Positions 1 to 9,162 of a DNA stretch of 64,000 nt are shown here, piece by piece (position 1 is the first letter of the stretch; each line of letters begins with the position of its first letter). The notes beneath the pieces are model-generated. The model had not been told where the DNA came from and made no database searches. It saw only the letters and a program-made list of their open reading frames with translations. Source of the stretch: Pseudomonas mediterranea CFBP 5447 (lineage in GTDB: Bacteria; Pseudomonadota; Gammaproteobacteria; Pseudomonadales; Pseudomonadaceae). Location: NCBI RefSeq assembly GCF_000774145.1, contig NZ_KN322984.1:397084-461083 (forward strand), written 5' to 3'. The position numbers and the translations under genes are program-made.

Positions 1-159
1 GCTCTTGAGCTTGTCCAGCTCTTCGAGCACGGTCATCGGGATGGCAACGTGGTGTTCTTCGAAATTGAGCAGTGCGTTTGGATCGTGGATCAATACGTTG
101 GTATCGAGTACATAGAGGATTGGCTGGTTGGAGGAAGGGCTACGTCCGTGGTCATCCAT
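1..159 (-). CDS. PhoH-family protein with N-terminal PIN domain (5' part only)
   Basis: Only the first 53 codons lie in the window; the gene runs off the left edge. The minus-strand reading from ATG at 159 gives [20 protein letters not shown], followed by [13 protein letters not shown] and a VLEELDKLK motif. The YVLDTNVL acidic motif and the EELD motif are the first two metal-binding signatures of PIN-domain nucleases. In the YlaK/PhoH2 class this PIN domain precedes a PhoH P-loop ATPase domain, which would lie outside the window. The assignment of the PIN domain rests on visible motifs; the PhoH half is inferred from family architecture. An alternative start at 155 is out of frame with the motif. 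Confidence 0.8.
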   Translation of the reverse strand, partial: MDDHGRSPSSNQPILYVLDTNVLIHDPNALLNFEEHHVAIPMTVLEELDKLKS

Positions 160-495
160 ACTCGGTCACCTTTGTGGGGGCCATTCGACGCAATACCATG
201 ACAGTGCTGCGCCTCGAGGTAGCCACCGGATTCACCCGCGAGGATTCAGGTGAACTGCACACAAACGGGGTCTTGGAAGACGCCACCTGTGTTGCAGGTT
301 TCGGCGGTCTGACTTCTTGATACTCCAAAAACCATGACAGGAAAAAGCACTTTGACGCTTTTTTGAAGTTTATTTTTCAGAGTGACGAAAAGCCCTTGGC
401 GTACTGCCGCTACGCCGTTAAAGTCGGAAGTCCGGTTGCCATGAATGCGCACCGCTTTTTTCCTTTTCCCCAATGTTTCCGGGCCTTGCGCGGTT
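160..495. other. Intergenic region between the PhoH-family and deacetylase-like genes
   Basis: No credible gene is seen. Both flanking genes are on the minus strand, so this holds the 3' flank of the deacetylase-like gene and the promoter region of the PhoH-family gene. A short A/T stem lies at 342-364 (AAAAAGC ... GCTTTTT, 8-nt loop); it could act as a weak terminator for the upstream gene, but the stem has only two G-C pairs. The stretch 300-420 is clearly more AT-rich than its surroundings. Confidence 0.5.
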
Positions 496-1635
496 TCAGC
501 GAAACGCCTCCTGACAATCTTCCCAACCGATCCCGCTTTGCGCCGTTTGCGTGATGAGCCAGGGCATCGCCGTCTTCACCGCATCCTGCTTGGCGTTGAA
601 GTTGATCACTCCGTGGCGCCACAGCAGCATCAAGGTCAGCGCGCGCTGGGCACTCTGCTCGGGCTTGAGCCGGTTGGTGCCGTCCTGGGGATCGATATCC
701 CACAACGCCACTTGCAGGCCCTGCTGCCTGAAAAATGCCTCGGCATCGCCACGCCGCTGGCCCTGGGGCGGGCGGAACAGCGGTACATAGTTCTCCGGCA
801 GCTTGCCCTTCACCAGATCGACGCTGCGCCGTACCGAGTCCTGCCAGTCCTGCCAATAGCTATGGGAGCGGAACTCCCAGCCCTGCACACCCACGCACTG
901 CTCTGAATACAACGACTGGAGGTCGTTGACGGACTCTTCCACCAGCCGCGCCTGGATGTCCTTGCCCAGCACGAAGAACGTGCCGTTTATGTTCGACTTG
1001 CGCAAGTAATCCGTCAGCCAAGGCGTGTTGTCCGGCGCAACGTTGGCACCGCTGTCGAACGTCAGCAAGAACAGCCGGTCGTGCATCTCTTCGCCGTTGC
1101 GTTCGTAATCGCCAAAACGTTCGATTTCGCTGGTGGTTTGCGGAAAAAGCGCGGCTTTTCGCAACAACTCATCCCGGTATTGGGTATGAAAGATCTGGCT
1201 CGGCCCGGCCCATTTGAAATAGAACGAGTCCTCATCGAGATGGAATCGGCGCGCCTCCTCACGCAAGGTTGCCATGTTCTCCACCAGGTAGCAGAAAGAG
1301 GCGTCCTGGTCACAACTTTGCTGGGCGAAGTTGTAGCCGGCCAGCAAGCGCTGCCACAACCGGGCACGCAGGGCAGTGATCGCCGCCATGTTCACCGAGC
1401 GCAGCCCCAGGTACTGCTTGAGGGCGATTTCGTCCATGGCATCGGTATCCAGCAACACCCGGGCGAACATCAGGATCTCGGCCCGCGAAGCGACGTCGAA
1501 CAGGGTCGGGCTGGTGAGTTGTTCCGGCCAGGTGCTGCGATCCAGGGTGGCGATGTCATTGGGCGCGGCAAGGGCGTTGAGACTCAGGAACCAGGCCGAT
1601 AACAGAAGCACGATGCGCAAAAGGGATATCTCCAT
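496..1635 (-). CDS. Secreted polysaccharide-deacetylase-like protein, active site degenerate
   Basis: 379 residues. An N-terminal signal peptide is visible (hydrophobic residues 6-22, cleavage near ALAA). The C-terminal half has NodB-fold landmarks: LLTFDSGAN (D194, S195), the RSHSYWQDW segment (H258), FRPPQG, LWDIDPQD and a terminal beta strand. In active carbohydrate esterase family 4 enzymes these positions read TFDDG, H-S/T-x-x-H and L-x-L-H, supplying the metal ligands Asp, His, His. Here the second Asp is Ser195, the second His is Gln262, and the last motif lacks its His. The protein may therefore be a non-catalytic binder or use altered chemistry. It is followed on the opposite strand by yaaA and then the alginate operon; a role in exopolysaccharide handling is only suggested by that position. 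Confidence 0.75.
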   Translation of the reverse strand: MEISLLRIVLLLSAWFLSLNALAAPNDIATLDRSTWPEQLTSPTLFDVASRAEILMFARVLLDTDAMDEIALKQYLGLRSVNMAAITALRARLWQRLLAGYNFAQQSCDQDASFCYLVENMATLREEARRFHLDEDSFYFKWAGPSQIFHTQYRDELLRKAALFPQTTSEIERFGDYERNGEEMHDRLFLLTFDSGANVAPDNTPWLTDYLRKSNINGTFFVLGKDIQARLVEESVNDLQSLYSEQCVGVQGWEFRSHSYWQDWQDSVRRSVDLVKGKLPENYVPLFRPPQGQRRGDAEAFFRQQGLQVALWDIDPQDGTNRLKPEQSAQRALTLMLLWRHGVINFNAKQDAVKTAMPWLITQTAQSGIGWEDCQEAFR

Positions 1636-1707
1636 TAACGAAACCCGCGCGGCATCATAGCTGATCCAAGAACGACGCCCGCTTATCTCATTGCTCGAAC
1701 AGGCTTT

Positions 1708-1840
1708 TGTGGCGAGGGGATTTATCCCCGCTGGGCTGTGAAACAGCCCTAAAAGCGCCCGCGCGGTGCTTCAGGCTGATCTCGCTTCACTTTGTTGGGC
1801 GTGCTGCGCAGCCCAGCGGGGATAAATCCCCTCGCCACAA
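1708..1840. repeat. REP-type inverted repeat, 'GTGGCGAGGGGATTTATCCCC' class
   Basis: Two perfectly complementary 32-nt arms (1708-1739 and 1809-1840) flank a 69-nt spacer. The same arm family recurs at 39425-39557. It lies between the divergent deacetylase-like gene and yaaA. This is a typical intergenic palindrome of P. fluorescens-group genomes. Confidence 0.85.
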
Positions 1841-1951
1841 TTGAGGGGCTTTGAATATTTCCTTTACACCACCGATCACCTATCACCCCAATAGCTGGAG
1901 TCCACCCGGACAACCCCCTAGAATCGCCGCACCTTTAAAAGGAGACGATTC

Positions 1952-2731
1952 ATGCTGATGGTGATTTCCCCCGCCAAGACCCTCGATTACGAAACACCGC
2001 CGGCCACCGAACGCTTTACCCTGCCGCAGTACCTGGACCACTCCCAGGAACTGGTCGAGCAATTGCGCGAGTTCTCGCCGGCACAGATCAGTGAACTGAT
2101 GCACGTCTCCGACAAGATCGGCGGCCTCAATGCCGCGCGATTCGGCAGTTGGACCCCGGCGTTCACCCCGGCCAATGCCAAGCAGGCCCTGCTCGCTTTC
2201 AAGGGTGACGTGTACACGGGCCTGGATGCACAGAGCTTCAGCGAAGCCGACTTCGATCATGCCCAACGGCATCTGCGCATGCTCTCCGGTCTCTATGGCC
2301 TGCTGCGACCGTTGGACCTGATGCAGCCCTACCGCCTGGAAATGGGCACGAAACTGGCCAATGCCCGGGGCAAGGATCTTTATGCATTCTGGGGCAACCG
2401 CATCAGCGAATGGCTGAACGAAGCCCTGGCCGACCAGGGCGACGACGTGCTGTTGAACCTGGCCTCCAACGAGTACTTCTCGGCGGTCAAACGCAGCGCC
2501 TTGAATGCACGCATCATCGATACCGAATTCAAGGACCTGAAGAACGGCCAGTACAAGATCATCAGCTTCTACGCAAAAAAAGCCCGCGGGTTGATGAGCC
2601 GGTTTGTCATTCAGGAACGCATCAACGATCCAGCCTTGCTCAAACAGTTCGATGTGCAAGGCTATCGTTACAGTGCCGAGCAATCCTCGACCGAAAAACT
2701 GGTTTTCCTGCGCGACCACGCCCCACAATAA
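1952..2731 (+). CDS. yaaA: Peroxide stress protein YaaA (UPF0246)
   Basis: 259 residues, the normal length of the family. The start [13 protein letters not shown] is the family signature, and an AAGGAG ribosome site sits 9 nt upstream of the ATG. Other family landmarks include [42 protein letters not shown] and the C-terminal [12 protein letters not shown]. In E. coli YaaA limits iron-dependent damage during hydrogen peroxide stress and binds DNA; the family is cytoplasmic and has no known enzymatic reaction. The gene stands alone, with its own upstream region and a perfect palindrome after the stop codon. Confidence 0.92.
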   Translation: MLMVISPAKTLDYETPPATERFTLPQYLDHSQELVEQLREFSPAQISELMHVSDKIGGLNAARFGSWTPAFTPANAKQALLAFKGDVYTGLDAQSFSEADFDHAQRHLRMLSGLYGLLRPLDLMQPYRLEMGTKLANARGKDLYAFWGNRISEWLNEALADQGDDVLLNLASNEYFSAVKRSALNARIIDTEFKDLKNGQYKIISFYAKKARGLMSRFVIQERINDPALLKQFDVQGYRYSAEQSSTEKLVFLRDHAPQ

Positions 2732-2746
2732 CGCAGCCCCCTTCCG

Positions 2747-2764
2747 GGCCCCTGATCAGGGGCC
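2747..2764 (+). terminator. Perfect 18-bp palindrome after yaaA, possible terminator
   Basis: GGCCCCTGATCAGGGGCC starts 15 nt after the yaaA stop codon and folds as a 7-bp G/C-rich stem with a GAUC loop. There is no U-run after it, so it is not a classic intrinsic terminator. It could protect the 3' end, pause transcription, or be a protein-binding site. Confidence 0.4.
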
Positions 2765-3414
2765 TCGATCAGACCCCGACAAGTCATCCCACTTCCCCAC
2801 TCAATTCGCCACTTTACTGGCGTCAATATTCAAACCACTCTCTGGCCTAACTTTTCTTTCACTCGACAATTGTCAGTTTTTTCCGTAGTGGCACAGAAAA
2901 TTTTCAACAGTAGTGGCAAAAAAATATCGAGGCCTTTTAACGCCCCGTAACTAAAGGGCGAAATCGCCAGTGCTATCAATTTGAGAGCAGTGCCATCTCG
3001 GCCAATATTTCAAAAAATTTCAGAAATCGCGATGAGCGGGCTGGAACTATGTCCAAATGCACGGCTCATACCACCCGTAACGATTCTCGCCGAGCGTGTA
3101 CGAGATAACTTACAAGGGACGTCGACTGAAGTAACCAAGTTGTCACAGCAACTAAGCGAAACGGTCGTCCTTATGGATCCAAGATGAAAAGGACAGGAGA
3201 TAAGGCACCATCACTATCCCCTACAAGGCCAAGGCTGCGCCCCTATAACGTGTTCACCCGAACACACAAGCTTCTGATTTTGTGGGCTTTTTGCCAGAAA
3301 TCAGAAGTGAACGACCTTTGCACGAACGTTCTGGACAACGAGGACTGGCTGCATAACAGGGCAGGTCATAACAAGAAGGCCGCATTGCGCACAACTTGAG
3401 TGCAATTATTTAGA
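2765..3414 (+). promoter_or_regulatory. Distal algD upstream regulatory region
   Basis: About 650 bp without a supportable gene, markedly richer in A and T than the flanking genes. In other pseudomonads the algD upstream region binds AlgR, AlgB, AmrZ and IHF over several hundred bp. Two 7-of-9 matches to the AlgR core CCGTTCGTC are visible: ACGGTCGTC at 3160-3168 on the plus strand and ACGTTCGTG on the minus strand at 3321-3329. These are weak and are offered only as candidates. Short open frames at 2981-3187 and 3184-3399 have no recognisable domain or convincing ribosome site. Confidence 0.6.
3250..3307 (+). other. Two adjacent perfect inverted repeats upstream of algD
   Basis: GTGTTC-ACCC-GAACAC occupies 3250-3265. 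A second stem has arms CTTCTGATTT (3271-3280) and AAATCAGAAG (3298-3307), 10 of 10 paired, with a 17-nt loop containing an internal GGC/GCC pairing. They could be operators or RNA hairpins of an upstream transcript; no T-run follows, so a terminator role is unlikely. Confidence 0.55.
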
Positions 3415-3476
3415 CACTCGGAACTTAGTATGCCTGCACACGGCACTGTGGCGCCTGCATTCCACACTTCCGAGTG
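3415..3476 (+). promoter_or_regulatory. algD promoter: AlgU (sigma-22) -35 element within an inverted repeat
   Basis: GGAACTT at 3420-3426 is an exact match to the -35 of AlgU/RpoE-type promoters, which drive algD in other pseudomonads. The expected -10 position, 16-17 nt downstream, reads GCACTGT and only loosely fits the TCTGA consensus. The -35 lies in the left arm of a 9-bp perfect inverted repeat, CACTCGGAA (3415-3423) with TTCCGAGTG (3468-3476). If transcription starts near 3455 the algD leader is only about 85 nt, much shorter than the roughly 370 nt described in P. aeruginosa. Just before the ribosome site, GCCATT-T-AATGGC (3507-3519) is another small palindrome. Confidence 0.55.
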
Positions 3477-3541
3477 CACTATGACCGCTGAACACTATTA
3501 ACTCCGGCCATTTAATGGCGTGAAAAACAGAGGTAAATGCG

Positions 3542-4858
3542 ATGCGCATTAGCATATTTGGTTTGGGTTACGTCGGTGCAGTATGTGCCGGTTGCCTGTC
3601 TGCACGGGGCCATGATGTGGTTGGCGTAGATGTCGCCAAAGACAAGATCGATATGATCAACGCCGGCAAATCGCCAATTGTTGAACCGGGTCTTGGGGAG
3701 TTGTTGGCACAAGGTATTCAAACAGGTCGCCTGCGTGGCACCACCAACTTCGCGGAAGCCATTCGCGATACGGACCTGTCGATGATTTGCGTCGGCACGC
3801 CGAGCAAAAAGAACGGCGACCTGGAACTGAACTACATCGAAGCCGTCTGCCGCGAGATCGGTTTTGTCCTGCGTGAAAAAACCACCCGCCACACCATCGT
3901 AGTGCGCAGCACAGTATTGCCAGGCACTGTCGCAAACGTTGTCATCCCGATCCTCGAAGACTGCTCCGGCAAAAAGGCCGGTGTCGATTTCGGCGTCGCG
4001 GTCAACCCTGAATTCCTGCGTGAAAGCACCGCGATCAAGGACTACGACCAGCCTCCGATGACCGTCATCGGCGAGTTCGACAAGGCCTCCGGCGACGTCC
4101 TGCAATCGCTGTACGAAGAACTCGATGCGCCGATCATCCGCAAGGACATCGCGGTCGCCGAGATGATCAAGTACACCTGCAACGTCTGGCACGCCACCAA
4201 GGTGACCTTCGCCAACGAGATCGGCAACATCGCCAAGGCCGTGGGTGTCGATGGCCGTGAAGTGATGGATGTGGTCTGCCAGGACAAGGCCCTGAACCTG
4301 TCCCAGTACTACATGCGCCCAGGCTTCGCCTTCGGTGGCTCGTGCTTGCCCAAGGACGTACGCGCCCTGACCTATCGTGCCAGCTCCCTGGACGTGGAAG
4401 CACCGCTGCTCAACTCGCTGATGCGCAGCAACGAATCCCAGGTGCAGAACGCCTTCGACATCGTCTCCAGCCATGAAAAACGCAAAGTCGCCCTGCTGGG
4501 CCTGAGCTTCAAGGCCGGTACCGACGACCTGCGCGAAAGCCCACTGGTAGAACTGGCGGAAATGCTGATCGGCAAGGGCTATGACCTGCGCATCTACGAC
4601 AGCAACGTCGAATACGCCCGCGTCCACGGTGCGAACAAGGATTACATCGAGTCGAAGATTCCTCACGTCTCGTCCTTGCTCAACTCCGACTTCGACTCGG
4701 TGATCGACAACTCCGACATCATCATCCTCGGCAACCGCGACGAGAAGTTCCGTGCGCTGACCGAGAACGTACCGGAAGGCAAGCAGGTCATCGACCTGGT
4801 TGGCTTCATGTCCAAGGCCACGACTCCAAATGGCCGGACCGAAGGCATCTGCTGGTAA
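3542..4858 (+). CDS. algD: GDP-mannose 6-dehydrogenase
   Basis: 438 residues. It oxidises GDP-mannose to GDP-mannuronic acid with two NAD+, the committed step of alginate synthesis, in the cytoplasm. An N-terminal Rossmann motif GLGYVGAVCAG (about residues 7-17) binds NAD. The catalytic cysteine is Cys268 within FGGSCLPKD, the same number as in the characterised P. aeruginosa enzyme. The C-terminal UDPGDH-type domain carries GLSFKAGTDDLRESP. It is the first gene of the alginate operon, preceded by a long control region; 91 nt separate it from alg8. A GAGG ribosome site is present 6 nt before the ATG. Confidence 0.98.
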   Translation: MRISIFGLGYVGAVCAGCLSARGHDVVGVDVAKDKIDMINAGKSPIVEPGLGELLAQGIQTGRLRGTTNFAEAIRDTDLSMICVGTPSKKNGDLELNYIEAVCREIGFVLREKTTRHTIVVRSTVLPGTVANVVIPILEDCSGKKAGVDFGVAVNPEFLRESTAIKDYDQPPMTVIGEFDKASGDVLQSLYEELDAPIIRKDIAVAEMIKYTCNVWHATKVTFANEIGNIAKAVGVDGREVMDVVCQDKALNLSQYYMRPGFAFGGSCLPKDVRALTYRASSLDVEAPLLNSLMRSNESQVQNAFDIVSSHEKRKVALLGLSFKAGTDDLRESPLVELAEMLIGKGYDLRIYDSNVEYARVHGANKDYIESKIPHVSSLLNSDFDSVIDNSDIIILGNRDEKFRALTENVPEGKQVIDLVGFMSKATTPNGRTEGICW

Positions 4859-4949
4859 GTCTGTTTGCCGGCCGGGGCTCGCCCCGGCCGGCCTTTCGCC
4901 TGCCTTAACCCATCGGGCCGCCCACAAGGCCCGCCCGAGATAGAGACGG

Positions 4950-6440
4950 ATGCAGATTATGCACAGGCTAAAGCACGGCCTGCTTCAGGCCGCCGGTTGG
5001 CTGTTTTACTTGAGTTTATTGATGGGCATCGCCACGGCGTTGCCCACGTCCACGTTCGACTCCGAATCCAAGGATTTCATTTTCCTGATCGGCGCCGTGG
5101 GCATCTGGCGTTACTCCATGGGAGCAACGCATTTCGTGCGTGGCATGATCTTCCTGTACATCGTCTACCCGCACCTGCGTCGCAAGGTACGCAAGCTGGG
5201 CGCGGCGGCGGATCCTTCCCACGTCTACCTGATGGTCACCAGTTTCCGTATCGACGCGCTGACCACTGCCCAGGTCTACGGCTCGGTGATCCGCGAGGCC
5301 ATCGACTGCGGGCTGCCGACCACCGTGGTCTGCTCCATCGTGGAAATGTCCGACGAACTGCTGGTCAAGAGCCTCTGGGCCCGCCTGAACCCGCCAGAGC
5401 GGGTCAAGCTCGACTTCGTGCGCATCCCGGGCACCGGCAAGCGTGACGGCCTGGCCTACGGTTTCCGCGCCATCTCCCGCCACTTGCCGGACGACCGTGC
5501 CGTGGTTGCCGTGATCGATGGCGACACCGTGCTCGCCGAAGGCGTCGTGCGCAAGACCGTGCCGTGGTTCCAGCTGTTCGGCAACGTCGGCGGCCTGACC
5601 ACCAACGAGTTCTGCGAAGTACGTGGCGGCTACGTCATGGCCGAATGGCACAAACTGCGGTTCGCCCAGCGTCACATCAACATGTGCTCCATGGCCCTGT
5701 CCAAGCGCGTGTTGACCATGACCGGGCGCATGTCGGTGTTCCGCGCCACTGTGGTGACCAACCCGGACTTCATCGCCGACGTGGAAAGCGACTCGCTGCA
5801 ACACTGGCGCCTGGGTCGCTTCAAGTTCCTGACCGGTGATGACAAATCGAGCTGGTTCAGCCTGATGCGCCTGGGCTACGACACCTTCTACGTACCCGAT
5901 GCGGCGATCAACACCGTTGAGCACCCGCCGGAAAAAAGTTTCATCAAGGCCAGTCGCAAGCTGATGTTCCGTTGGTACGGCAACAACCTGCGGCAGAACT
6001 CCCGGGCACTGGGCCTGGGCTTGAAACGTCTGGGCCTGTTTACCTCGGTGGTGCTGTTCGACCAGCGCGTGTCGATGTGGACTTCGCTGCTGGGCCTGAC
6101 CGTGGCACTGATCGCCAGCTTCAAGTACGGCACCGCGTTCATCCTGGTGTACCTGCTGTGGATCGGCATCACCCGGTTGATCCTGACCCTGTTGCTGTCG
6201 TGCTCCGGACACCGCATCGGCCCCGCTTACCCGGCGATTCTCTATTACAACCAGATCGTCGGCGCGCTGGTGAAGATCTATGTGTTTTTCCGCCTCGATC
6301 AACAGTCCTGGACCCGCCAGCCCACTTCTCTTACCCGTGATCTCGCCAGCTTTCAACGTTGGTTCAACACCTGGTCGTCTCGGACCATGACCTTCTCTGC
6401 CGGCAGTATTTTCGTCGCCGTGCTGTTGACGATGGTCTGA
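4950..6440 (+). CDS. alg8: Alginate polymerase catalytic subunit, GT2 glycosyltransferase
   Basis: 496 residues from the first ATG; an in-frame ATG three codons on (4959, MHRLKHG) is the more usual family start and gives 493. The protein is an inner-membrane processive glycosyltransferase that polymerises mannuronate from GDP-mannuronic acid. Visible features: N-terminal membrane helices (about 12-33 and 45-75), the DGD motif in VIDGDTV, TGDD, and the R-x-x-RW-type motif in [11 protein letters not shown], then three C-terminal hydrophobic segments. It acts with Alg44, encoded 35 nt downstream, which senses c-di-GMP. Confidence 0.96.
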   Translation: MQIMHRLKHGLLQAAGWLFYLSLLMGIATALPTSTFDSESKDFIFLIGAVGIWRYSMGATHFVRGMIFLYIVYPHLRRKVRKLGAAADPSHVYLMVTSFRIDALTTAQVYGSVIREAIDCGLPTTVVCSIVEMSDELLVKSLWARLNPPERVKLDFVRIPGTGKRDGLAYGFRAISRHLPDDRAVVAVIDGDTVLAEGVVRKTVPWFQLFGNVGGLTTNEFCEVRGGYVMAEWHKLRFAQRHINMCSMALSKRVLTMTGRMSVFRATVVTNPDFIADVESDSLQHWRLGRFKFLTGDDKSSWFSLMRLGYDTFYVPDAAINTVEHPPEKSFIKASRKLMFRWYGNNLRQNSRALGLGLKRLGLFTSVVLFDQRVSMWTSLLGLTVALIASFKYGTAFILVYLLWIGITRLILTLLLSCSGHRIGPAYPAILYYNQIVGALVKIYVFFRLDQQSWTRQPTSLTRDLASFQRWFNTWSSRTMTFSAGSIFVAVLLTMV

Positions 6441-6475
6441 CCGAACTCGCCTGAATTAACTAGGAAATCGCCCCT

Positions 6476-7645
6476 ATGAACACCGCCGTGAACGTCAACG
6501 TAGTGCATGAATCCGAAGCCCAGCGCCAACACGCCCGAGTGAAAATCCCGGCCAAGTTGCGCTTCTTCGGCCCCGACCGTACCCCTATGGAAGTCAAGGT
6601 CCTGGACCTGTCCGCCGGCGGCCTGAGCTTCAACGCCGGCCAGATGCCGCTCAAGGTGGGCGAGGCCTACAAGGGTCGCCTGCAATTCGTCATCGACAAC
6701 CTTGGCCTGGCCATGGACGTGGAATTGCAGATCCGCTCCCACGAGCGCCAGACCGGCCGCACCGGCTGCCAGTTCCAGAACCTGGAACCACGGGACATCT
6801 CGACACTGCGTCACATCATCACCTCGCACCTGGCCGGCGATATTGTCGGCGTCGGCGATGTGCTGGCGACCCTGCAACGCGACAACTTCACCAAGGCGCG
6901 CAAGCAGAAGGATGAAAGCAATGGCATGAGTGCCCTGGGCCGCCTGCGGGCCGTGACCTTCAGCCTGGGCGTGTTCATCGTCGGCCTGGCGGCGTTCGGG
7001 TTCATCTTCAAGTCGTTGTATGGCATGTACTTCGTCAGCCACGCCCAGGCAGGCCTGGTGAACGTGCCGGGCATGGCGATCACCATGCCGCGCGACGGCA
7101 CCGTACAGAGCCTGGTCAAGGCTGACGGCGTGGCCGCCAAAGGCGCCCCGCTGGCGACCTTCAGCACCAGCATGCTCGACGTGCTCAAGGGTCACCTGGA
7201 CGATAACCAGCTGCAACCGGCCAAGGTCGAAGAGCTGTTCGGCAAGCAAATGACCGGCACCCTGACCTCCCCTTGCGACTGCATCGTGGCTCAGCAATTG
7301 GTCGCCAACGGTCAATACGCCAGCAAGGGCGACGTGATCTTCCAACTGGTTCCCCGCGGCACCGAAGCCAACGTGGAAGCCCGCTTCTCCTATCGCCAGT
7401 TCGGTGAAGTGCGTCCAGGCACCTCGGTCAACTTCCAGGTCGCCGGCGAAGACGTCACCCGCACCGGCAAGATCATCAGCAGCACCAGCCTGAAAAGCGA
7501 AGACCTGTCGTCGGATATCCGCGTGCTGATCAAGCCCGACGAGCCTCTGGACAGTGCCCTGGCCGGTCGTCCCGTGGAAGTCAACAGCGACCGTGGTCCG
7601 AACCTGAACTGGCTGGTCGAAAAAGCCATGGCTGTCGGTAAGTAA
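6476..7645 (+). CDS. alg44: Alginate co-polymerase, c-di-GMP receptor with PilZ domain
   Basis: 389 residues. The N-terminal PilZ domain (about 14-120) retains the c-di-GMP ligands R17-x-x-x-R21 and D44-x-S46-x-x-G, at the same positions reported for P. aeruginosa Alg44. A single membrane helix follows (about residues 158-180, FSLGVFIVGLAAFGFIF) and then a periplasmic HlyD/membrane-fusion-like barrel. Binding of c-di-GMP to the PilZ domain is required for polymerisation by Alg8. The next gene, algK, begins 14 nt after the stop codon, behind a GGAGGA ribosome site. Confidence 0.96.
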   Translation: MNTAVNVNVVHESEAQRQHARVKIPAKLRFFGPDRTPMEVKVLDLSAGGLSFNAGQMPLKVGEAYKGRLQFVIDNLGLAMDVELQIRSHERQTGRTGCQFQNLEPRDISTLRHIITSHLAGDIVGVGDVLATLQRDNFTKARKQKDESNGMSALGRLRAVTFSLGVFIVGLAAFGFIFKSLYGMYFVSHAQAGLVNVPGMAITMPRDGTVQSLVKADGVAAKGAPLATFSTSMLDVLKGHLDDNQLQPAKVEELFGKQMTGTLTSPCDCIVAQQLVANGQYASKGDVIFQLVPRGTEANVEARFSYRQFGEVRPGTSVNFQVAGEDVTRTGKIISSTSLKSEDLSSDIRVLIKPDEPLDSALAGRPVEVNSDRGPNLNWLVEKAMAVGK

Positions 7646-7659
7646 GCGGAGGACTGCCC

Positions 7660-9162
7660 GTGACGACTCCACAAAACAACAATGCGCTGCATTCCCTGTG
7701 GGAGCGAGCCTGCTCGCGATGGGATCAGCGCGGTGTGTCTGATGTATCGAGCTGCCCGCATCGCGAGCAGGCTCGCTCCCACACGGGTGCATTCTGTGCG
7801 TTGGCATTGGCCGTAAGCCTGGCCGGTTGCGCCGGCCTGCCCGACCAGCGCCTGGCCAACGAGGCCCTCAAGCGTGGTGATACGACGCTGGCACAGCAGA
7901 ACTACCAGCAACTGGCCGACCTGGGCTACAGCGAGGCCCAGGTGGGTCTGGCCGATATCCAGGTGGACAGCCGCGATCCCGAGCAGATGAAAAAGGCCGA
8001 GGCCACCTACCGCGCCGCCGCGGATATTTCGCCGCGGGCCCAGGCTCGCCTGGGTCGCCTGCTGGTGGCCAAGCCGGGCTCCACCGAGGCCGAAAAGCAC
8101 GAAGCCGAAGGCCTGCTGAAGAAAGCCTTCGCCAACGGTGAAGGCAATACCCTGATCCCGCTGGCGATGCTGTACCTGCAATATCCCCACAGCTTCCCGA
8201 ACGTCAACGCCCAGCAGCAGATCAGCCAGTGGCGCAGCGCCGGCTACCCGGAAGCCGGCCTGGCGCAGATCCTGCTCTATCGCACCCAGGGCACCTACGA
8301 CCAGCACCTGGACGAAGTCGAGAAGGTCTGCAAGGCCGCCCTGGCAACGACCGACATCTGCTACGTCGAACTGGCCACGGTCTATCAGAAACGCGGCCAG
8401 CCGGAACAGCAGGCCGAATTGCTCAAGCAGATGCAGGCCGGCCACGCCCGTGGCGTCGTATCCGCCCAGCGCGTAGACAGTGTCGCCCGCGTCCTGGCCG
8501 ATGCCAGCCTGGGCAAGACCGATGAGAAAACCGCTCAGTCGCTGCTCGAAGGCATCGCCCCCGGCTACCCCGCTGCCTGGGTCAGCCTGGCGCAACTGCT
8601 TTACGACTTCCCCGAACTGGGCGATGTCGACAAGATGATGCAATACCTGGAAAACGGCCGCGCCGCCGACCAGCCTCGCGCCGAGCTGCTGCTGGGCAAG
8701 CTGTACTACGAAGGCAAATGGGTGCCGGCCGACGCCAAGGCCGCCGAGGCACATTTCCAGAAAGCCGTCGGCCGCGAAGTGGCCGCCGATTACTACCTTG
8801 GCCAGATCTATCGCCGTGGCTACCTGGGCCAAGTGTACTCGCAGAAGGCCCTGGACCATCTGCTCAAGGCCGCCCGCAACGGCCAGAACAGTGCCGACTT
8901 CGCCATTGCCCAGTTGTTTTCCCAAGGCAAGGGCACCAAGCCCAACCCGGTCAACGCCTATGTGTTCAGCCAGTTGGCCAAGGTCCAGAACACCCCGCAA
9001 GCCATCGAGCTTGCCCAGACCCTCGAAGCACAATTACCGCCGGAGCAGCTTGCCCAAGCCAAACGCCTGCTACAACAAGAGCAGGCCATTCGTGGCGTCA
9101 TGAGCCCCGATACGCTGGAACTGCAAGCCCTAAAAGAAGATAACGGCGAGGAACAACTATGA
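7660..9162 (+). CDS. algK: Alginate export lipoprotein AlgK, with a REP palindrome inside its signal region
   Basis: 500 residues from GTG at 7660, which has GGAGGA 6 nt upstream. AlgK is a periplasm-facing outer-membrane lipoprotein made of Sel1/TPR-like repeats; it assembles the AlgE secretin-like channel. Repeats of the A-x-x-x-LG-x-L-Y-x-G type are visible from about residue 70 to 460. The lipobox is LAGC with Cys57. Residues 13-42 are translated from a perfect REP palindrome (7697-7783), giving an abnormally long n-region before the hydrophobic core [13 protein letters not shown]. Removing the 29 codons would put the lipid cysteine at 28. A later in-frame GTG at 7735 could be used instead. 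It overlaps algE by 4 nt (ATGA). Confidence 0.93.
   Translation: MTTPQNNNALHSLWERACSRWDQRGVSDVSSCPHREQARSHTGAFCALALAVSLAGCAGLPDQRLANEALKRGDTTLAQQNYQQLADLGYSEAQVGLADIQVDSRDPEQMKKAEATYRAAADISPRAQARLGRLLVAKPGSTEAEKHEAEGLLKKAFANGEGNTLIPLAMLYLQYPHSFPNVNAQQQISQWRSAGYPEAGLAQILLYRTQGTYDQHLDEVEKVCKAALATTDICYVELATVYQKRGQPEQQAELLKQMQAGHARGVVSAQRVDSVARVLADASLGKTDEKTAQSLLEGIAPGYPAAWVSLAQLLYDFPELGDVDKMMQYLENGRAADQPRAELLLGKLYYEGKWVPADAKAAEAHFQKAVGREVAADYYLGQIYRRGYLGQVYSQKALDHLLKAARNGQNSADFAIAQLFSQGKGTKPNPVNAYVFSQLAKVQNTPQAIELAQTLEAQLPPEQLAQAKRLLQQEQAIRGVMSPDTLELQALKEDNGEEQL
7697..7783. repeat. REP palindrome inserted in the algK coding sequence
   Basis: Arms TGTGGGAGCGAGCCTGCTCG... (7697-7720) and its exact complement (7760-7783) give 24 of 24 paired bases with a 39-nt spacer. 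The whole element is 87 bp, a multiple of three, so the reading frame of algK stays open across it. The same arm type occurs intergenically at 24518-24677, 29615-29703 and 63183-63271. Confidence 0.93.

Noticed and set aside
342..364. A/T-rich stem as a strong terminator
   Set aside because: Only two G-C pairs in the stem; kept only as a weak possibility.
2981..3187. Open frame of 68 codons upstream of algD
   Set aside because: No ribosome site; ordinary random composition in an AT-richer control region.
3184..3399. Open frame of 71 codons upstream of algD
   Set aside because: No ribosome site or domain, and it spans the palindromic control region.
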